Origin: Bradyrhizobium sp. 132
Lineage (GTDB): Bacteria > Pseudomonadota > Alphaproteobacteria > Rhizobiales > Xanthobacteraceae
Length of the DNA stretch: 32,196 nucleotides
Direction of reading: 5' to 3'
Assembly (NCBI RefSeq): GCF_023074185.1
Contig: NZ_JADPKY010000133.1
Span: forward strand, 1 to 32,196
Of this stretch, positions 31,825 through 32,196 are shown one piece after another. A program made the position numbers and the translations under genes. The notes below the pieces were generated by a model. That model searched no databases. It was not told the origin of the DNA and saw only the letters and a program-made list of their open reading frames with translations. Position 1 is the stretch's first letter. Every line of letters starts with the position of its first letter.

Positions 31825-32196
31825 TCAGCATCCTTTGCAGATGCTTTTGATCTTTCGATCCACGGTGGAGCCCTGGGAATTTTCAGACCGGATTTCCGCG
31901 TCGCCTTGCATCGACGGACCTGGCGTCGCCGTTCCATCGATCCGTCCGCTGCTGGTTCCGCCCGCGAGGTTGCCGGGTCGGCCGACGGTGGTCGATCCTT
32001 GCGGGCCCCCGCTCGATTGAGCCGTTCCTGCTGCATTTGTCCCGCTGGCCGCTGTGCCCCGGGACGCGTCGCCGGCGTTCCCCCTGTCAGACGGCAAACT
32101 GCCGGTTTGGTTGGTTGTCGCCGAAGTCCCGCCGCCCAAAGCGCCCCCGGCGCCGACGCCACTGGTGCTGCTCGCGCTTCCGCCCCCGCCACACCG
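31825..32196 (-). CDS. Low-complexity Gly/Ser/Thr-rich protein, 5' end outside the window
   Basis: The frame is open from the right edge to the stop at 31825. At least 123 residues are rich in Gly, Ser, Thr and Ala (GGGGSASSTSGVGAGG, GNAGDASRGTAASGTNAAGT, GGPQGSTTVGRPGNLAGGTS). It ends with a more ordered charged segment (NSQGSTVDRKIKSICKGC) with two Cys. No domain is recognised; the start and any signal peptide lie beyond 32196. It resembles the Gly-rich secreted protein nearby in composition only. Confidence 0.55.
   Translation of the reverse strand, partial: RCGGGGSASSTSGVGAGGALGGGTSATTNQTGSLPSDRGNAGDASRGTAASGTNAAGTAQSSGGPQGSTTVGRPGNLAGGTSSGRIDGTATPGPSMQGDAEIRSENSQGSTVDRKIKSICKGC

Noticed and set aside
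1..32196. tRNA, rRNA, CRISPR arrays, insertion sequences or prophage genes
   Set aside because: None was recognised; the only repeats seen are the palindromic elements, the short tandem duplication and the left-edge repeat fragment.

Overview
The window looks like chromosome from a Bradyrhizobium-type alphaproteobacterium. GC is high, the coding style is Rhizobiales, the stress promoters have the form GGAAC-N16-CGTT, and both a dispersed repeat (about 1-260) and palindromic repeats (1501-2085) resemble ones I recall from Bradyrhizobium. No search was run; family names come from reading the translations.

Left part (1-13,620), mostly ordinary metabolism. argE is followed by a small GIY-YIG nuclease gene bracketed by three copies of a 53-bp palindromic repeat. 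Then come a kinase-like phosphotransferase and an acyl-CoA dehydrogenase, an LvaA/LvaC- or ACAD11-like pair. They are transcribed away from a PsrA-like TetR regulator across a shared, operator-overlapped promoter region. Next are a RidA protein, a small conserved protein, a CaiB/BaiF CoA-transferase, an MFS transporter and two small genes. A lipoprotein sorbosone-type dehydrogenase is coupled to a DUF2231 membrane protein. A Crp/Fnr regulator and a GT9-like protein with a small partner gene complete this part.

Central part (13,945-29,651) is the highlight: fifteen genes on the + strand, nearly all overlapping by 1-13 nt, in two blocks (13,945-20,460 and 20,671-29,651). They encode an actinobacterial-type inositol-phosphate synthase, a histidine phosphatase, four CgeB-like glycosyltransferases, a GT4 glycosyltransferase and a sugar nucleotidyltransferase. 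They also encode a SAM methyltransferase, an apparently circularly permuted TIM-barrel glycosidase, phosphopentomutase, two nucleotide-sugar epimerases, a B12-binding radical SAM enzyme and a UDP-xylose synthase. No exporter, polymerase or lipid-linked initiating transferase is present. The set reads as a pathway for a soluble, possibly inositol-based, methylated oligosaccharide. The first block has a perfect general-stress (EcfG-type) promoter. I recall a Rhizobiales system nicknamed 'rhizo-twelve' for such radical SAM/methyltransferase loci; its product is, as far as I know, unknown.

Right part (29,652-32,196) holds small stress-type genes: a hypothetical protein, a DUF892 ferritin-like protein with a near-consensus stress promoter, and glycine-rich secreted proteins. 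It also has a chimeric pseudogene in which a broken nuoB copy is joined to the tail of a metallo-beta-lactamase-fold gene.
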